NCBI GenBank assembly: GCA_947179485.1
Contig: OX359250.1
Span: forward strand, 4,919,661 to 4,983,660
Length of the DNA stretch: 64,000 nt
From: Allacma fusca
Taxonomy: Eukaryota; Arthropoda; Collembola; Symphypleona; Sminthuridae
Direction of reading: 5' to 3'
The first letter of the stretch is position 1. Each line of letters starts with the position of its first letter. Of this stretch, positions 1 through 16,125 are shown in pieces. Position numbers and translations under genes: made by a program. The notes beneath the pieces were generated by a model that saw only the letters and a program-made list of their open reading frames with translations, was not told the DNA's origin and made no database searches.

Positions 1-1085
1 GAAATCCGTTCAAGGGTTTGGAAGTTAATCAAGAATATTTTGACAATTAAACTTACATCAGGCCAAAAAGCTGTAATAACTGGACACTCAAAAACGTAGA
101 ATGCCATTTTGAAGTCATTGAATCAATCCTGCCAATAAAATACTTTCTGAGGTCATCAATTAAATCACTGCTGGCTATTGGCCATTGATGGGTAACCTGG
201 TATCATTGAATCAACACTGATCAATAAAATCGACTAATTATAAACGCATTTAAATGTTGACCTGGGTAAATCTAGGTCGGGGATCTAGGTCATCTCCCGT
301 TGTGTCCGCCAGTCCTATTTGTCTAAAAGCAAAAGTTAGTGGTATCTATATTTTTCTCCCGAAACTTTTGTGGCAATTGTGGCTTGCGACTGTGTGAGAA
401 AAGAAGTGCCAAATCTGAATGTTTGGACTCTACACTCCTGGTACAATTTATCATGTTACGAGCATAAGACTAAACAGCCGTCGGCTTCGCCAATGGAAAA
501 TACATACATACTGCAAATAAGCCTCTATTAGCTAGCCTTTGCGGTAACTGGTCCTCGCAAACCAATACGAGTACGTTTGAGAGGGAGAGCGAAGATTCGA
601 TTCTCGTCATCGTCAAGTTATGTTATAAGATTGTAAGTTCACATAAGTGATCGGCAAAAATTGCATCAGATTAATCAAAATACGTCAACTTTATTTAAAT
701 CTATACGTAAGTTAAACTTAAAAACGAAGTTGTTCTTTTAAATTAATTCCGCCAGACGTTCAAAATTTGAAGGAATTAAGTAATGAGACATGGCCCACAG
801 ACTAATAACCTCCTTTAGATTCGTAGACAAATATTTGAGAAATGGACATTCATCCGGAAATTTTAAGCAGGTAAAAAAAGTGTTATTTACTAAGTTAATT
901 GAATTTAGGTCGGAGTGAAGATTTGAGCTGAATGTTAATGAGTCTGTACTTCTGTGCACGTGCAGAGTAACACGTGCAAAATGGAATACGAGTTTTTGGT
1001 GGATTTTTGCCATGTTGACGTTGAAATCCTATGTTGTTTAACTATTTTCGGATTTGTTTTCAGAATTGTTTTATTATGTCCGTAG
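1..1085. other. 5' flank of the AFG3L2 gene
   Basis: No convincing coding exon is seen here. Human AFG3L2 has roughly 65 more residues before the PPKGFEKYF motif than the 20 present in the window, so a short upstream exon carrying the mitochondrial presequence could lie here, but I could not assign one. An acceptor-like TTTTCAG ends at 1062. The first 250 bases contain two similar stretches around TCATTGAATCAA (from about 113 and 203). Bases 478-632 match a dispersed repeat whose other copy is at about 57929-58075. Confidence 0.5.
478..632 (+). repeat. dispersed repeat, copy 1
   Basis: Read against the reverse complement of 57929-58075, the two share CTTCGCCAATGGAAAA, a central stretch around AATACGAGTACG, GAGAGCGAAGATT and CGTCAAGTTATGTTAT in the same order and spacing, with many substitutions. 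This copy lies about 450 bases upstream of the first resolved AFG3L2 exon. The type of element is unknown; a stretch at about 590-603 resembles a tRNA B box, so a SINE origin is possible but unproven. Confidence 0.55.
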
Positions 1086-6407
<5,322 letters not shown>

Positions 6408-8328
6408 AATTGTTATTCCTTGCATTACATTTATTATCTATTCACTAGGTAACGTTCTGTGACTGGGTTGATGCAAAGCAAACAATCCAATTACTGTAAT
6501 TTAGTGACATACAATGTCATCAAAATAGTCACAGTGGCAACTGTCTTGCTAGAAGATTCTTATTATTGAAAAATTAAAGTGTTGCGTATTAATGTGTGCG
6601 TGTTTGAAATCACTGTCATTATTTAAATTGATGGAATTAATGTCATCACGAAAATGAATCATGTTTTAGTCGTACTCAATCATATTGTTATAAGTAGTAG
6701 ATACTTAGCTGTAACCTGTAACTCGTGGTTAAAGTCAGGGCTGGGCGTATTCCGAGACTACTGAAAATTGCTTGAAAGAGTAATCCTAATCCGTAATCCT
6801 TTCGACAAAATTTTGCCGAATGAGTCCCTGGCAGTTAGAGATGGCCATGCGGGGTATTAGCGTGACCGGACTAGTACAGGCACTGGACGGGCTGGACGTA
6901 CATTTTGAATCTCATACGGGCACGGGCCGGACCGGAGATTGTTTGAATCCCTGCTGGGCACTACCAAACACCCGCAAACCAGTTAGTATGGCCAATGCAG
7001 TATTCGATTGTAGTAGGGGGTGGGCAGTGGTATTTTAAATATAACGTAGGTATATAATCCCAATCCCAACTGTCCCTCACGCTTATAATTGTGACCGACT
7101 TTAATCCATATCCAAAAGGCCAGGACCTTCAAAAATCCGCTCGTATCCATAAACCAAAAGCTAGGTTATATTTATAACGCACGGGCCGACACATTGTAAT
7201 AGTAAATAAAAATATTTAATAAGCAAGGGTTTTCTTTATTTCCCTACTGCATGATTTGGATAAGCTATGAAAAACTAGACGTAAATCCCACAGTACTAAG
7301 AATAAAATGAAATGTTATACTTACCTCGTTCGAACCGTCGTGGTAGCCCCGTATCAAATTTTGATTTATGGGCTTTCATAACTTTTTATGTGGATGTCCT
7401 TGCCCATGGGTACCCGTAAAAGCCCACGGGCGGGCATAGGTGATATTTCGGGACGCATTAGACATAACGGACTGGACCGAATAAACGTACGGTAATTCTA
7501 CGCGCCACGGGTGGGATAGGTACATTATAAAATCTCTTAGATGGGTACGGGTGGTTCGGGCGGAAAAATTTGTCCCGGGATCAATTGTACTTGCATTAAT
7601 CCTACGTTCAATAATTTGTCAAAGTATTCTGTAATTTCTAATACCACAACTTACTATAATTAAATGTATTAGGTAATCCCATATAAAATGTAAGTGTTTG
7701 TGATTCCATTAATCCATTTAAGTCAGTAAGTGTAATCCAAAAATCTTCAAATAGCTGGTAGACTTCCCTTTTTAGCCGGTGTACATACATATATCATTAA
7801 TTTATCTTCCGGTTTAATTTACCTCCTACTATCTAACAACAAATAAAAATTGTAGATATTAGAAGTACTGATCGGGATAAACACGACACTTGTTATCAAC
7901 TTATAAAATCATAAAGTGATTTTGTGCATTTTGAACACGCAGTTTGGATGATTGAGAAATGCTGGTCAAGTGCTATTACAGTTGTTCAAAAATCAACTTA
8001 AAATTTTATCCAAGGGTAGTTCGTTCTCAGAGGGACAGGTTCGCAGATGGTTTCTTCTAGACAAAATAAAATGTTGAAATATTGTTCCAAAAATACGTAA
8101 TTTGCATGAACCGTTGAAGACAGACTGATAAACATGAAGCATCGGAAGGGCTAAACGCCCTTATATACAATTGTCGACTATTTTTACGTAGAAATCCGAA
8201 AATTTAAATTTCTTATGGATATTAACATCGAAATTTTCAGCTGAACAGGGGGGGGGGGTGAATTTTCAACAACGCAGCTTTCATTTTCAGCGACCTCTAG
8301 CGGCCGAACTGGCACGAACATTAGTACG
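6408..8328. other. spacer with GC-rich degenerate repeats
   Basis: No gene is supported. At 6736 a hAT-like left end (CAGGGCTGGGCG) starts a stretch with TAATCC/GTAATCC motifs at about 6780-6802 and again at about 7670-7740. Between them are blocks rich in ACGGGC/GGGCGGG (about 6840-6970 and 7380-7570). No matching right terminus was found, so this may be a truncated or heavily decayed element. A G-run lies at about 8249. Confidence 0.5.
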
Positions 8329-8336
8329 GGTTTGGA

Positions 8337-9599
8337 TAAGGTTCCTCACGGATAGGATAAATGGCTTATCCTATCCGTATCCTATCCTATCCGCAAATTC
8401 TCGGATAAATTAAAACTTAATCCGATCCTATCCGGTAATGTCGGATAAAGTTTTTATGGTATCCGAATCCTATCCGAAAATTTCGGATCGGATATAATAT
8501 GTATCCGTATCCGACGGATACTTGCAACGAGAAATCCGATCCTATCCGCGGTTATCCGAAGTCATCCGCGGATATGGTTCTAATTTGGAAATTATTCTTG
8601 CAAATTCATAAAAAGTATTTATTCAAATACAAAGTGTCGAAAAAGGTCCTCCGGTTTACGTGGAGTCAATATAGGATTACATAGTATGAATATTACGCTT
8701 ATCGTTTATTCACCCCTGCAATAATCATTCTTCTCTTTGTAATATGAAATATACAATTACCGCAACTATAGGCGCAACTAGGGATGCCAATGATCTGGTC
8801 CAAACCATTATTAATGGTCTTGGATTGGTCTGGTCCGATCTGATCCCAGATTTGTATGGTCTGGTCCGGTCTGATTCAACGCTTGGACCAGACCAGATAC
8901 AATTGGTCCAGATTCAGGACCAGACCAGACTACAGGACCATGGTCCCAAAAGTACGCAAAATAAAAATTTATGAATTAACGAAATCCTACGGAACAAATT
9001 AAAAATGTCATTTCTGGGGACAAAAGAAGAATTTGACTGGATAAAATGTGATTATTTAATTGCTATCAATGGTTTTCTGGACCACGGTCCGGGCCATAGT
9101 CTTTGGTCTGGTCTGGTCCGAAAAAATTGTTGGTTAACATTTCGACACTCAAATTTGAATTGGATAGTTTTAAACTTCCTGTATGACAGTTAATTTCCTT
9201 GGTAGGACTTAGATGATAAAGATGAGTAAATTTAGTAGCAATATACTGTGTGTTTTTGTGTTTGTTGAAATAGAAAAGCGTATTTTCGTCGTTTTGCTAT
9301 CAATTACTTCATTCTACGACCGAAATTTGTTAGGCCGGTAAGCAACAGATGGCAGATAAAACTATCCGCGGATAACCGCAGATATCCGACGGATTATCCG
9401 AAGCTCAAGATTCTATTATCGTATCCGTGCGGATTACTTTAACCTTGTATCCTATCCTATCCGCATTATTTTAACGGATAGAATGTGCCTATCCGATCCG
9501 GGCGGATAAATGCGGATAGGATAAATTCATTAATTATCCTATCCGAAATTTATCCGATCCGCGGATATGCGGATATATCCGATCCGTTGAGGAACCTTA
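8337..9599. mobile_element. non-autonomous hAT-like element, TATCCG family, copy 1
   Basis: The termini are inverted repeats: left TAAGGTTCCTCACGGATAGG, and the reverse complement of the right end TAAGGTTCCTCAACGGATCG. The element is flanked by a perfect 8-bp direct repeat GGTTTGGA (8329-8336 and 9600-9607), the duplication length typical of hAT transposons. Both subterminal zones (about 8338-8580 and 9355-9598) are packed with degenerate TATCCG/CGGATA hexamers, as expected of transposase-binding subterminal repeats. The interior has no transposase reading frame. A second motif family, GGTCTGGTCC and its reverse complement, fills about 8795-8945 and 9080-9120. Length 1263 bp. A second copy sits at 55617-57631. 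Confidence 0.82.
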
Positions 9600-11195
9600 G
9601 GTTTGGACATTGTGCCTGAGAGCTAACTGCTAACAATTCACAAATTTTAATTCCGATAACAATTTTACACACCGTGAGGTTTCCTTGTAAAATAAAAAGG
9701 AACCCTGGGACACTTTTTGAATTATTCAGTTTAAAGCCAAAACAACGACTCAAACCCGTTCCATAGCACCTTGGGCGTTAAATAATTTTTTTGAACCCAT
9801 TCGGGAAACGGAATACCCTGGTTGCATGTGGCTAATTAGAAGCTATATTGTAACCCTCCCGATTCAGTTATGACCAGCTAAAATATATTTTGAAGGAGAC
9901 ACACAACCTCATTCCACTTTTCGCACTGCCATTTCAGTCTTATCCCAGGAACTGGGTATTTGTTAACGTGCAGTGATACCGCGTATTGTAATGCCTGGGT
10001 TAAGTTTATTATGTAATCAGGTTGGAATAGCACAAGAGCATACACAATATATTACTTTTAAAATGCGTTTTATCAATTTTTGTAGCGAATTTCAACATCG
10101 ATAATTCTTAAAAATCGGTAAAATTATTTTAGGCATTGATTCTTATTATAATATTCCACTTTTGTAATTTCGTTATCAATGGTAATTCTTCCAATTTTTT
10201 TATACATTCTATCTCGTAAGTGTCACCCGCTTAAATTGACAAATTATTGAGTTTGAAATAACATAATACAACATTGCAAATTTTTATCAAAATTGACGGG
10301 GGTGGGAAGACCCTTCTGTAGTTGCAATTTGCGATGAAATGTAAAAGGTAGCTGTGCTGCTACCAAACTAAAAAAACTTTGAAACATCTCACAGTACATC
10401 AGGATTTAAGGGCTGCAAATATTTACGTAAATATATTTTTGCTCCAAAATGACTGAAAGTCTTTGAAAATTATTGACGTCGGGTCAAGGTTTCGAAAGAA
10501 ATTCAAAAATATATCTTCTTAAGAGTCGGGCAAAATGGGCAAAATCACATATTTTTGCGCATCCTTAGCAATTTTCAAAGTATGAAAATGTTAAACGCTT
10601 TAGAATTCGTCGGTCAAAGCATTTTTCTTTAAAAAAAAACAGCCAAAAAATATAAGTATGAAATAATTATTATATTTTAATTTGCTAGGGTTTCATTATG
10701 ATTCGAAATTCACGGGAGTTACAGATTAAGTCACATCCTCACGGGCGGATGGATTGATTGCAGTGTAGGGAAGTCCAAGTTAGAGTTCAATGTTGCATAG
10801 TCTTCAATTCAGGAGTAAGATGAAGTTGTACGTGTGCTTAATTAGAAATTAATTCAGTTATTCATTCAACCTGGAAGTCCAAGTAGGGCCAATATCAAGT
10901 TTCAACTAATTTGAAGGAGGGCCTGAAGAACTTTCGTAAACTCAAGTGTTCCACTTTTCCAGCTTGTTAGGTTATATTTGACAATTAAAGTTTTACCAAC
11001 TTCAGTAAGTATATAACTTTGTTCTGTTGTGGTTATGTTATGAACACACAACACATGCTGTCGTAATTTGTGCTGGAAGTAACAAGAACACTGTTTCCTA
11101 TCCTATACTCAAAATGCGCAGTTGGCCTTTTTGTTGTAAATGTATGGGCTGTTGGTGACCCTTGCAGTAATACGACTCCAAGGAAAGAACAATAA
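9600..11195. other. spacer before the unrecognised gene
   Basis: No coding sequence is supported. About 10205-10700 is a copy of a dispersed repeat also present, inverted, at about 52300-52800. The promoter of the gene starting at 11196 presumably lies in the last few hundred bases, but no clear core element was identified. Confidence 0.5.
10205..10700 (+). repeat. dispersed repeat, about 0.5 kb, copy 1
   Basis: Matches the reverse complement of about 52300-52800 along its length. Shared landmarks are GTGTCACCC near the start, GGGAAGACCCTTCTGTAG, GGTAGCTGTG, CTCACAGTACAT, TAAATATATTTTTG, GAAAGTCTTTGA and GAGTCGGG. Divergence is substantial and there is no intact reading frame, so this is an old non-coding or decayed repeat of unknown class. 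Confidence 0.65.
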
Positions 11196-14100
11196 ATGCT
11201 GGGTCAAGGTTTCATAGAGCAATTCACAATTCATCCCCACCGTGATGATGAGGACTGGCTCAATATTGACTTCTCGGATCCTGATGGGGATCCAGATAAC
11301 ACTCAGAGCATTAACAGTGTCAACTTACACGGGAAGGATGAAGTTGATGATAGATATCTGAGAGGGACTCCGCTAAATCAAGTCCGCTGCTTTGACATAG
11401 ATGGCACATCATACGGCCATGTTCATTCAAAACATGCAGTTGCGGAGCCGGAAATCAAAGAAAACGTTTTCCAAGTGGAGGATGATCTCTCCAGCGATTC
11501 TAAAATTGAGGAGAGTGGGATCGACGGAAATGACGAAGATGGTACGGACAATTATGTAAAATTGTAAATTTCGGGTGTAGTGGTAAAAATCATGAGTTTT
11601 TTGGTAGGAATGCATTCCGTAATATCACACTGCGACGTTTTTCAAGACATTTACTGTACTTTCAGAATTATAAATGCATTTAAATTATATTTTTCAGTAA
11701 TTACTTTGAAGCACAAATACCCAACGGCGAATATTTGTATGGAGTATGGACAAAAATGTTTCAAAGTATTTGATTTCCCCAGTTTATAGCAAATTATTTT
11801 CCAGATGTTTAAAATATTTCATTGACCTTGTTCAATATTTGCGGTCGCAGAGGTCATGAACATTTAGAAAGTACATTTAGAGATATTGTCTCTAGACATG
11901 TAGAGCATAGACTGAAGACTCGATTGAGAGGACACGTATGTACGAGTGCCCCTAAAAATAAGTTAGGAACGGGGAGTGTCCAAGCAAGCGTATTTCCATG
12001 ATTTCTATTTTCCAAATGTTAGAAAAATAAATTTTATTCCGGAAAATTTGTCAACTTGATGAAATCGAACGCACCCGTACCATTTTTGCTACTGAAGTCT
12101 TTTACTTTTACAATATTTTTCGGTATGGAACAACAATCCGACATTTTATGAGAGATGTAGCCCCGTTTAGCCCCTTGTCCCATGAATGAGCAAAGTATTT
12201 ACAGTGGATTCGTAAACCACTTTTTAGAGCTAAAGCAAAAATTGTACATGAAGACATTTTTGAAGATGGTATTTCGAAAAATGAGCTCGAAACAATTTAT
12301 TTAAAAAATTCAATTTTAGACCTAAAACGAAATGTCACTTTTATGTGATTGTGGACAAGTGTGTATTGTCACAAACGGGAGGAAGCTCTATCCCAGCCCC
12401 TGCAATTTCTGAATTTTAACTGTCAAAATCGTAGTTTAAAAAAGTAGTCACAAAGTAGTGTTTTCAAATTCAGGGTTCTTTTCGGTGTTGCAACGATATT
12501 GTAAAATCAACATCGTATACGTTCGTGTTCCTATCATTGAATGATCATATAAACTTTTGCTTTGAATTGTTTTTATGGGAAATAGCGGATGAAGCATCGA
12601 TTTTTGCAACAATGAATGCCTACCACATCTATACAATGCGAAAGAGAGTCATTGAAGCCAATGAGAAGTGGTTTACTGCCGACGCCGATGATGGAATTCA
12701 ACGGCTCTCCCGGTCCACTAAAGTTCGCTTCAACAATTTCATTGAATTATATTCTAGTACGTGTATTCTTACAGCACAAATTATTTTGTAATCTTAGTAA
12801 TTTTGTATTATGTAAAGACACTCAATTCAGTACATATTCAGATGTTCCCCAGTTATCCGAAAATGCAAATCAACTAGTGGGGTCACCAATGAAATATGTT
12901 CAACACCCCGCGTTGCCGAATCTTCTTCTCTTTCAGTTCTACGGTTGCTTCTCCCAATCGTATCTCTTGTCCCATATTTTAACCTGCCTTGCTCGTATAC
13001 CCGGATGAAATAATTCTGTGGCATGTTTTAAAATTTGTACAGCGGCAAGGATAATTAATTTTAAAATCTTTTAAAATCTCGAATATCCAAAATATTCACT
13101 TTTTTCGAATCCTTTGGCCACAAGTATTAATCTACTGTTCAATCAAACTTTAAAAGCTGCAAAGGAAGAAGCTGCAAAATTGGGTTGGGGTTGAATAATT
13201 CATGGGTTCCCCTTTCAATATGCAGACTTGAATAGGGCATTAACAATGGCTACTGATGCTGCTCTGTAGACATTGAATGAGTAGTTTGCAACCATATTGC
13301 CATCATTTTTCGTGATATGCAGACAATATTTTTTTAAAAATAAAGTTGAAGTTTACGCGAACCAAGATGGAGACGATGATGTTCCAGACAAACTTGAAGC
13401 AATAAAGTCCATTGCTGAACTTCGACCGGACATTGATGACATTCAGCTCCTTAATTTCAATTGTTTATTCTCTGGAGAACGGCTCTTTCCTATTGACTTC
13501 ACGCAAAGGAGTAAAATGTCATTTTCTGGATGTGAACAGCCCCAACAAATGGAAACCGTGACCTTGCAAACTCATGGAGATTTCTGTAAGAGGGATTAAA
13601 CTTTTAAAGCATTTGCCATTGTTTGAATCTCGTGTTAGTTTGTATTTGTTTGGAGATGAGATACACACTATGTTTGGGTCAATGCTCAAAGGGTCAGGTG
13701 TGGGATAAGCTTGAGCAGTTTAACGAAACACGAGGGGCCGCTATCTATAACTTAAAACCTGTCCCAATCTACAACGTAACACCCTGCCCATATATACAAC
13801 ATAAAACCCTGCCCCTATCTACAACGTAAACACCTGGCCGCAGTTCATCAGTTTGCTATAAGGGCAAATACTGTAAACCCAGTTTCGGACGTTCCGGCGC
13901 CTCAAACATTTTAAAGAAAAATACCCAATACTTGTCCAAACCATCATCTATTGCATTATCTCTGTTTGCTCGTAGATTACAAAAATCTTTTTCAAAAAAG
14001 TTCAGTTTTAAATAAATCTATTAATCGCATTTTAACTTTCGCATATAGTAACTTCCGATCTCCCGCTAAATTGTAAGTTCACACGAACTCTCGCCAAAAG

Positions 14101-15840
14101 TTTTTTTTTACTGAACTCCAGGTCAAAACTGATTTTATCCATTCTCCGGAAAGAGTGAGCTCACGATCTCCTGCTAAATAGTGATTTCTCCAAACGTTCC
14201 GCCCTCTCGGTAAATAAGGAGCTCCCTCCCAACCCCCTTCTAAATAATGAGTTCACACCCTCCAGCTGACCCACGTTTTGACCCAAACGCAACTCTTGAT
14301 GATTCTCAAGTTCATTTTGAATCATACATTTCTGATTACAGTGTCAGTCCAACCTTCCCTAGAATCGCAGTTGGCATTGGACAACCATGCAGAATTGTCT
14401 GGAACAAACGTTAAAAATGCAACTTTAAGTGTATCAATACCCGCAACAGATCAAAGACCAATGACTTCTTCATCGAGTACAAAATATAGTGTACCCAGTG
14501 ATCCCGCCACATGGTCTCATCAAACCAATCAGTCTCCTCCACAAACTAAATTACAGCCAAATAATCTTTCCACCGAATCTACACCATACCAAAATGGTAC
14601 TCTACCTTCAAGATTAAATCTACATACAAATCCTACTGTTCCTGCTCAGTCAGGTAATAATGCCCCGCCTCCAAAATTTACCGGACCTTCAGATGGTTTA
14701 ACGCAAGTGGAGAAAGCTCCCAACACTGCTACCATCCAAAAGGAAGAAAAACACCACCGAAATGACCTCAATCCAGAAATGAAACCTCGAATTAGTTTGC
14801 AAACTAACCCAAAAGCAAATCCGTTGAAACATAACCAATCAGCAGAAAAAACCATTGGAGCTTTAAATACATCTTGGAACCCCACACAAAACCTATCCAA
14901 CCCCAAGGGATCTTCCTCAAGAACAATGGTAGTTAGTCAACCCCTGAAACGAATTAAAATGAAAATTTCCGAAAATAGAGTAGGTTGTAAATCTCAGCAA
15001 AATATAACATCAGGCTCATCCACTGCTCCATCGGCCAGATGCAGTAACTTGGTGAACGACGGGGGTAAAATGAAACTAATAACAACCCCGCCATCCTCAC
15101 CCGAGAAAATGAGAAACAGATCAAAAATTAAGACCACTTCAACAACCAAGTCCAATTATGTCAACCCCTCTGGACAAAATCATCAAGGACATGGGAATTT
15201 CCCAATGAGTCCAATACTCCAGTCTGTACTCGAGCCCAAGAACCTCTCAATATTTTCAAAACCATGCGGTCAATGTCCAACGGGGCCGATGCTCCGGGAG
15301 CTGAGAAGTCAAATCCTTAAACACAATGTTCAGAAATCCTCTCTCCGAAATTCGCTGAGCAAACAAATGCTGAGTTATATTTTCGACCAAAACAGTAATG
15401 ACTCCATTCGGAGCCCCCACACTGGTCATGCAGTCCACTTCCGACGAGAAACGGTCAGCAGCAAATCCAAAAGCAAAGCTGTCCATAAAAACTCATTCCT
15501 GGAAACATCAGGGAATAGTAAATGGGCCTCTAAACCGGAGTTCACTAATAATTATAAGAGCAAACGAAAATCGAATCAAAATTGTGGGGACACACAGTCC
15601 CGTGGGCCCTGTCCAAAATTAACGCTCATGAAAATGGAAAAGGGAGAAAGGAAAGACTCACAGAGGAAAAGTAAATTGGAAAGAGGCTTTCAGTCCTTAT
15701 CGTTAAGGAAGGAATGCTTGCCGTTTGTTAGCTTTCGTTCCGTACTAAACAACACTGGATCATCTAAGGGCGACCCAGTGTTTGAGAAAAAAAGGCTCGC
15801 GGTGTTCTCAAATATGACTAGAGATGCCCTTAAAACTTAA
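11196..15840 (+). CDS. unrecognised multi-exon protein, acidic N-terminus and basic C-terminus
   Basis: I do not recognise this protein. Four exons fit in frame with GT-AG borders: 11196 to about 11541 (donor GATG/GTACGG), about 12585-12760 (donor TCTA/GTACGT), about 13342 to 13585 (donor TTCT/GTAAGAG), and 14342-15840. The first three pieces are acidic and contain short conserved-looking runs (for example MNAYHIYTMRKRVIEANEKW). The last exon is about 500 codons of open frame, rich in Ser, Thr, Asn, Pro and Lys, with basic patches and no visible membrane segment, so it is probably mostly disordered. A long open frame ending in TAA just before two AATAAA signals (15895 and 15909) supports a real gene. 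Exons between 12760 and 13342 may be missing. The joins are inferred, and the N-terminal part could belong to a separate transcript. A decayed copy of part of the last exon lies at about 16010-16120. Confidence 0.5.
13743..13840. repeat. short tandem repeat, period about 25-28 bp
   Basis: About four degenerate copies of a unit containing TCTACAACGTAA followed by CACCCTGCCC or a variant. They lie in the last intron of the unrecognised gene. Confidence 0.7.
14040..14265 (-). repeat. dispersed repeat copy next to the last exon
   Basis: Resembles the reverse complement of about 33990-34240. Shared pieces include the CCAGGTCAA region, CTCGCCAAAAG and the repeated CTCCTGCTAAA / CTCCCGCTAAA motif. 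It ends about 80 bases before the acceptor of the last exon of the unrecognised gene. Confidence 0.6.
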
Positions 15841-16009
15841 ATCTGTATTTAGGAGCAGATTATGGCTGGCTGTTTTAATACTATAGATAATACAAATAAA
15901 GGATCACTAATAAAGTCATGATAATCAAATGTCAGGAGAGCGTTTTTGCTTTTGTTCGAGTATATTTAGAGCTGGCCAGAGATTAATTTGTTGTGGGGCC
16001 ACACTGGCA

Positions 16010-16125
16010 AATAGCCGATGCTCAGGGAGCTATTTAATATGTCCTTAAGATGGAGAATGAAATACAATATTCAGAAATCTCAACGACATTCGCTGTAAAT
16101 TAACAAATTCCAAGGAGTGATTCGA
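16010..16125 (+). pseudogene. decayed partial duplicate of the last exon of the neighbouring gene
   Basis: Aligns by eye with about 15285-15410 of the upstream gene: CCGATGCTC, GGGAGCT, a CCTTAA block, ATTCAGAAATC and ATTCGCTG occur in the same order. The copy has frame-disrupting differences and no open frame. It suggests a local tandem duplication followed by decay. Confidence 0.55.

Noticed and set aside
570-620. tRNA-like B box (GATTCGATTCTCG) near AFG3L2
   Set aside because: It is part of a dispersed repeat and no cloverleaf could be drawn.
6736-7760. A complete hAT element starting at CAGGGCTGGGCG
   Set aside because: No matching right terminus and no repeat of the flanking GTTAAAGT were found downstream.
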